Below, in pieces: positions 59,464 through 64,000 of a stretch of 64,000 bases of DNA. This DNA is from Streptomyces adelaidensis (GTDB taxonomy: Bacteria > Actinomycetota > Actinomycetes > Streptomycetales > Streptomycetaceae). Position numbers and translations under genes: made by a program. The notes below the pieces were generated by a model. It was given only the letters and a program-made list of their open reading frames with translations, did not search any database and was not told the DNA's origin. How positions within the stretch are numbered: position 1 is the first letter of the stretch; each line of letters begins with the position of its first letter. Location of the stretch: positions 124,001 through 188,000 of the forward strand of contig NZ_JAEMUX010000001.1 in NCBI RefSeq assembly GCF_016598475.1. Reading direction: 5' to 3'.

Positions 59464-62400
59464 ATGTACGAGCTGTCCCGGGTCCGCCTCTACTCCATCG
59501 GGCCGGCCGGTGCGCGCTACGCCGACACCGTGCTGGACCTCAGAGGTGTGGGCGCGCCCGTGCCCGACCCCGCGCCGCAGCAGGCGGAGTTCTTCGAGGA
59601 GGAGCCGACCGGGCCGCCGCGTCGGCCCGCGCCGGCGGGCGTGCTCTTCCTGGAGAACGGCGGCGGCAAGTCGGTCCTGCTCAAGCTGATCTTCTCGGTG
59701 ATGCTGCCGGGCCACCGGAACACGCTGGGCGGTGCCAGTTCGGGTGTGCTGCGGAAGTTCCTGCTGGCGGACGACTGCGGGCATGTCGCGCTGGAGTGGC
59801 AGCACACGCTGACCGGTGAGTGCGTGGTCGTCGGCAAGGCGAGCGAGTGGCGCGGGCGGCAGGTCTCCAACGATCCACGGAAGTTCGCCGAAGCCTGGTA
59901 CTCGTTCCGGCCCGGACCTGGGCTGAGCCTGGACAATCTGCCCGTCGCCGAGTCCACCGCCGTACGGCCGCCCGTCGAGGGCGCGTCGGGAGCCCACGGG
60001 CGGCGGCGGACCATGAAGGGCTTCCGGGACGCCCTCACCGAGGCGGGCAAGGCGTATCCGCACCTCGAAGTGCACTGGGAAGAGATCCACGACCGCTGGA
60101 ACGAGCATCTGACGGAGCTCGGCCTCGACCCCGAACTCTTCCGATACCAGCGGGAGATGAACGCGGACGAGGGCGAGGCCGCCGGCCTGTTCGCGGTGAA
60201 GAAGGACTCCGACTTCACCGATCTGCTGCTGCGGGCCGTCACCGACACACGCGACACCGACGGACTCGCCGACCTCGTCGGCGGATTCGGCAACAAGCTC
60301 GGCCGGCGGGCGGAGCTGATCGCCGAGCGGGACTTCACAGCCGGGTCGGTGGACCTGCTCGGACGGATCGTCGACGCCGCCGAGGGACGGGCACGGGCGC
60401 GCGACATCCACACCGGTGCCGAGCGGCGGACCCGAGGCCTCGCCCGGCGGCTGTCGGCGCGGGCCACCCGGGAGCGGCTGCGGGGCACCGATCTCGCCCA
60501 GCGGGTGACCGCCGCCGCGTACGCGGTCACCCACGCCGAGGCCTCTCGCGACCGCAGCGCGCTCATCGCGGCCGAACTCGCCTACCGGCACGCCTCGCTG
60601 GCGCTGGCCGCCGCCGAGAAGTCGGCCGCCGCGCAGAAGCGGGAGCTGGCCGACGCGCGCACCCTGCACTCCGCCTGGCAGGCCGCCGAGGCCGTGCTCA
60701 GGAACCGGGCCGCCGCCGACCGGGTCGCCCGCGTGGCCGCCGCGATCCAGGAGGCCGAACGGGACGCCGCCCCGGCGCTCGCAGCCCGCGCCAAGGCCGC
60801 CGTCGACCTCGTACGCGCCCTGCACGGCGCAGCCGAGAGCGCCGAGAACCTGGCGAACGAGGGTGAGGAGCGGTCGGCCGCCCTGCAGGAGGTCGGCGAG
60901 GCCGCCCACCGGGACTCGACGGCCGCCGCCACCGAGGCACAGCGTGCCCGCAGTGAGATCGGGCACCTGAAGCAGCGGCTCAGCGAGGTCGAACAGGAGA
61001 CCGCCGAGGCCGTCCGAGCGGGCTGGCTCGACGACAGCGCGCCCGATGCCGATCCGGCCCGGGCGGCCCTCGCCGCCAGCGACGCCGAGAAGTCCGCCGT
61101 CGCCGCCTGGGACACCGCGCGCGACGCCTCACGCCGCGCCTCCGAGCACGCCCGGGAGGCGGCCTCCGCCGAGTCCCGCGCCGAACTGACGGCCGCCCGC
61201 GCGGCGGACGCAGCCGTCGCCGCCGAACACGCGTACGACGGTGAGCGGCGCACGGCGGAGGGCCTGGCGGGGGACGAGCGGCTGGCGGAGCTGCTGAGCC
61301 TGCCGGGTACCGCCGGCGGGGCGCGGTCCGCGGTGCCCGTGCCCCGCCGGGGCGGCGGCGAGGCCGAGGGCTCCCGTCCGGCGTCCGGTGGCGCCGACGT
61401 CGCCCGCGCCTCGGCCGAAGATTCCCTCACCCCTGAGGAGCTGGACCGCTTCGCCGACGAACTGCGCGAACTGCTCGAAGAGAACGTCTCGTCCGCCGAG
61501 CGGCACCTCTTCGAGCTGCGCACCGCCGCGGCCGACGACTCCCGCATTCTCGGCGCCCTCGGCGACGGCGGGCTGCTGCCGCCGGGGCCGGACGTCCTGG
61601 CGACCGTCGAGTTCCTCGGCGAGCACGGCATCCCGGCCCTCCCCGGCTGGCGCTACCTCGCCCAGGCCGTGGACCCCGCCGACCACGCGCGCGTGCTGGC
61701 CGCACGTCCGGAGCTGGTCGACGGTGTCATCATCACCGACCCGGCCTCGCACGCCCGGGCCCGCGAGGCGCTGAACGACGCGGCACTCCTGCCGAGGTCC
61801 GCCGTCGCCGTCGGTACGGCCGCGGCCCTCCTCGCACCGACCCCGCCGGTCGACTCGCAAGACAGCGGCGTATTCCTCGTACCGCCGAACCCGGCCATGC
61901 ACGACGAGCACGCCGCCGACGAGGAGCGGCAGGCGCTGCGCGCGCGGGCGACCGAGCGGGACGAGGAGATCCGGGACTTGGCGGCCCGGCTCGGCAAGGA
62001 CCGGGAGCTCGCGGCACGGCTGGCCTCCTGGCGGACGGGCTGTCCGGCCGGGCGGCTCACGGAGCTCGCCACGGCCGCGCAGGAGACCCGGGCGTTCGCC
62101 GAGGAGTCCGAGGCGGAGCTCGCCGAGGCCCGGACCGTGCGGGCGGAGACCGAGGAGACGGCCGCCGAGGCGACCCAGGTACGGGACGTGCGGCAGGAGG
62201 CCGCGCAGAAGGCCCGCCGTGCCGCCGACGCCCTCGCCGGCCTCGCCTACCGGTTGCGCGAGCGCGCCGGCTGGCAGGTCAGACTCCGCGAACTCGCCGA
62301 CGAGGCCATGGAGTCCGAGGCCCGTGCCCAGTCCTGTCTGGAGCGGGCCCGTGCCGCCGACGAGGACCGCCGCGCCACCCAGCGCGCCGCCGACGACGCC

Positions 62401-64000
62401 CGCCGCACGGCCCGCGCCCTGCGCGCCGAGCGCGCGGAGATCGCGGGCGCCCCCGACGACGTACCCGAGCCGGACGCCGACGCGCCGAAGCAGCCCCTCG
62501 CCGCCCTCCGCGAGGCCTACCGTGCCGCCTCCCAGCTGTACGAGAAGGTCGGCGTCGGCGCCGATCTGCGCGCCGAACAGGCGCGGGCCGAGAGCGACGA
62601 GAGCTCCGCGATCGCCGAACTCGACCGGTTGACCAACAAGGTGCGCAACCGCGCCGAGCAGCTTCTGCAATCGCCCGACGGGTCCGACGGCCCGTCCCGG
62701 CAGGCGGCGGCCGCCCGCGCCGAGGAACTCGTCCAGCTCCTCGAAACCCGGGTGTCCACCGCCAGCGAGCAGCTCGGGCGGCTGCGCGGCGAGGCCGAGC
62801 GACACGCCCCCGAGGACGGCGAGGCGCACACCGAGCTGCCCGAGGAACTGCTGCCGCGCGACGCCGAACACGCCCAGGCGCTGCTGCGCACCGCCACCTC
62901 CGAACTCGCCGCCCGCACCGAGGCGTTGACCCAGGCCCGCGAGGCCCACGCCGAGCTGCTGGAGTCCCACCGCGCCGCCGAGGACGCGGCCGGCGGCTTC
63001 GACGAGACCGCCGCCCTGCTCCGGGACCTCCTGCGCGACCACTCCACGGACGACGACCAGGAGGAGCCCGAGCCCTACCCCGGCGGTCCCGAAGAGGCTC
63101 GCCAGGCCGCCGCCGAGGCCCGCCGCTCCCTGCGCGGCTGCGCCGCCGACCTCTCCGCCGCCGAGGGTGCCGTACGCGAGGCCAGTGACATCCTCGTACG
63201 CCACGCCAACTCCACCCGCTACGAGCAGGTCCGTACGCCGGCCCGCCAGCAGATCCGCGAGCTGCCCGCCTCCACGCTCCCCGAGCACGCCCAGAAGTGG
63301 GCGGACGCCTTCGCCCCCCGACTCCGGGTCCTCACCGACGAGTTGGCTCAGCTGGAACGCAACCGGGACTCGATCGTCGACCGGCTCAGAGGGCTCGTGG
63401 AGTCGGCCCTCGCGACCCTGCGCTCCGCCCAGCGGCTGTCCAGGCTCCCCGAGGGACTGGGGGAGTGGTCCGGCCAGGAGTTCCTGCGCATCCGCTTCGA
63501 GGAACCCGACCAGGCGACCCTCGCCGAGCGGCTCGGCGAGGTCGTCGACGAGGCGACCCGCGCGGCGGTGAAGAAGAACTCCGACATGCGCCGTGACGGC
63601 ATGTCCCTGCTGCTGAGGGGGGTCAGCGCGGCGCTCCAGCCGAAGGGCATCGCCGTGGAGATCCTCAAGCCGGACGCGGTGCTGCGAGCCGAGCGCGTAC
63701 CGGTCGGCCAGATGGGCGACGTCTTCTCCGGCGGCCAGCTGCTCACCGCCGCCATCGCGCTCTACTGCACGATGGCCGCGCTGCGCTCCAACGACCGGGG
63801 CCGGGACAAGCACCGCCACGCGGGCACCCTGTTCCTCGACAACCCCATCGGCCGCGCCAACGCGACATACCTGCTGGAGCTGCAGCGGGCCGTGTCGGAC
63901 GCGCTCGGCGTCCAGCTCCTCTACACCACCGGCCTGTTCGACACGACGGCCTTGGCGGAGTTCCCGCTGGTCATCCGCCTGCGCAACGACGCCGACCTGC
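59464..64000 (+). CDS. SMC-like ATPase (MukB/MksB/JetC-like), C-terminus beyond window
   Basis: At least 1,512 codons are open with no stop before the window ends. The N-terminal half-head has Walker A LENGGGKS (residues 63-70). Residues about 330-1380 are Ala/Glu/Arg-rich, heptad-like coiled coil, broken near 640-800 by a globular, hinge-like part (GLLPPGPDVLATVEFLGEHG, GWRYLAQAVDPADH, VDGVIITDPASHARA). The C-terminal half-head has the ABC signature FSGGQ (1421-1425) and Walker B TLFLDNP (Asp1459). Asn1460 sits where most SMC and ABC proteins have the catalytic Glu. Start ATG 59464 lacks a good ribosome site. The layout is that of a DNA-entrapping condensin. A role in plasmid or phage defence, or chromosome folding, is inferred from relatives. 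Confidence 0.8.
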   Translation, partial: MYELSRVRLYSIGPAGARYADTVLDLRGVGAPVPDPAPQQAEFFEEEPTGPPRRPAPAGVLFLENGGGKSVLLKLIFSVMLPGHRNTLGGASSGVLRKFLLADDCGHVALEWQHTLTGECVVVGKASEWRGRQVSNDPRKFAEAWYSFRPGPGLSLDNLPVAESTAVRPPVEGASGAHGRRRTMKGFRDALTEAGKAYPHLEVHWEEIHDRWNEHLTELGLDPELFRYQREMNADEGEAAGLFAVKKDSDFTDLLLRAVTDTRDTDGLADLVGGFGNKLGRRAELIAERDFTAGSVDLLGRIVDAAEGRARARDIHTGAERRTRGLARRLSARATRERLRGTDLAQRVTAAAYAVTHAEASRDRSALIAAELAYRHASLALAAAEKSAAAQKRELADARTLHSAWQAAEAVLRNRAAADRVARVAAAIQEAERDAAPALAARAKAAVDLVRALHGAAESAENLANEGEERSAALQEVGEAAHRDSTAAATEAQRARSEIGHLKQRLSEVEQETAEAVRAGWLDDSAPDADPARAALAASDAEKSAVAAWDTARDASRRASEHAREAASAESRAELTAARAADAAVAAEHAYDGERRTAEGLAGDERLAELLSLPGTAGGARSAVPVPRRGGGEAEGSRPASGGADVARASAEDSLTPEELDRFADELRELLEENVSSAERHLFELRTAAADDSRILGALGDGGLLPPGPDVLATVEFLGEHGIPALPGWRYLAQAVDPADHARVLAARPELVDGVIITDPASHARAREALNDAALLPRSAVAVGTAAALLAPTPPVDSQDSGVFLVPPNPAMHDEHAADEERQALRARATERDEEIRDLAARLGKDRELAARLASWRTGCPAGRLTELATAAQETRAFAEESEAELAEARTVRAETEETAAEATQVRDVRQEAAQKARRAADALAGLAYRLRERAGWQVRLRELADEAMESEARAQSCLERARAADEDRRATQRAADDARRTARALRAERAEIAGAPDDVPEPDADAPKQPLAALREAYRAASQLYEKVGVGADLRAEQARAESDESSAIAELDRLTNKVRNRAEQLLQSPDGSDGPSRQAAAARAEELVQLLETRVSTASEQLGRLRGEAERHAPEDGEAHTELPEELLPRDAEHAQALLRTATSELAARTEALTQAREAHAELLESHRAAEDAAGGFDETAALLRDLLRDHSTDDDQEEPEPYPGGPEEARQAAAEARRSLRGCAADLSAAEGAVREASDILVRHANSTRYEQVRTPARQQIRELPASTLPEHAQKWADAFAPRLRVLTDELAQLERNRDSIVDRLRGLVESALATLRSAQRLSRLPEGLGEWSGQEFLRIRFEEPDQATLAERLGEVVDEATRAAVKKNSDMRRDGMSLLLRGVSAALQPKGIAVEILKPDAVLRAERVPVGQMGDVFSGGQLLTAAIALYCTMAALRSNDRGRDKHRHAGTLFLDNPIGRANATYLLELQRAVSDALGVQLLYTTGLFDTTALAEFPLVIRLRNDADL

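Noticed and set aside
61129..63819. Very long minus-strand open frame (896 codons) opposite the SMC-like gene, and similar long antisense frames at 5639-7339, 27364-29205 and 42039-45203
   Set aside because: High G/C at third positions of the true gene removes stop codons from the opposite strand. The translations are low-complexity Gly/Arg/Val/Leu strings without domains or starts, and the plus-strand genes have clear motifs.

Overview
This window reads as part of a Streptomyces chromosome. The DNA is very GC-rich with strong G/C preference at third codon positions, GTG starts are common, and genes often overlap by 4 bases (ATGA/GTGA). It encodes actinobacterial hallmarks: RbpA behind a sigma-R-type promoter, Ppm-type dolichyl-phosphate mannose synthase, F420-type oxidoreductase, secreted chitinase and cellulase with DasR-like sites, and typical dispersed GC-rich intergenic hairpins. 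No rRNA, tRNA, IS element, prophage, CRISPR array or recognisable antibiotic cluster was found. 

Layout. 1-4.6 kb: the end of an ABC importer (permease, ATPase) followed by a HAD/EEP double-phosphohydrolase fusion, then an MFS exporter. 4.9-7.4 kb: an amidase plus FAD monooxygenase pair matching the DavA/DavB lysine route. 7.5-10.7 kb: a luciferase-like oxidoreductase, a GyrB-like protein whose ATPase site is destroyed, and a DUF5995 protein. 10.9-16.2 kb: a GH6 cellulase, a divergent MFS/ROK pair with a palindromic operator, a 209-bp tandem duplication of the ROK gene end, and an NmrA-like protein. 16.6-21.7 kb: FMN riboswitch, ribE-ribM-ribBA-ribH, then hisE-hisG and a PH-domain protein. 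21.8-27.5 kb: two CNNM/CorC membrane proteins behind competing hairpins, an EccA-like AAA+ protein, and a uridine-kinase-like protein. 27.6-32.9 kb: Tat-exported C39 peptidase, TetR regulator, GH18 chitinase, acyl-CoA dehydrogenase. 33-40.5 kb: Lrp regulator, amidohydrolase, ppm1, fxsA, rbpA, UMF1-type MFS. 40.6-48 kb: a frameshifted glycerophosphodiesterase, yczE with its MocR regulator, an FtsK-like membrane protein lacking the Walker A lysine, ankyrin and HEAT repeat proteins. 48-51.3 kb: two glycosyltransferases and an SGNH hydrolase, the last two broken. 51.3-56.7 kb: a 5-oxoproline operon (MFS, DUF1445, pxpA, pxpB, pxpC) with a divergent GntR regulator and a perfect palindrome between them.

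56.8-64 kb, running off the right edge, holds the most striking locus: three co-directional genes for a kleisin-like protein of 507 aa, a small winged-helix (KITE-like) protein of 292 aa, and an SMC-like ATPase of more than 1,500 aa with Walker A, long coiled coils, an SGGQ signature and a Walker B. Gene order and sizes match MukBEF/Mks/Wadjet condensins, but sequence details (Asn in place of the usual Walker B Glu) suggest a separate branch. A nuclease subunit, if present, would lie beyond the window.
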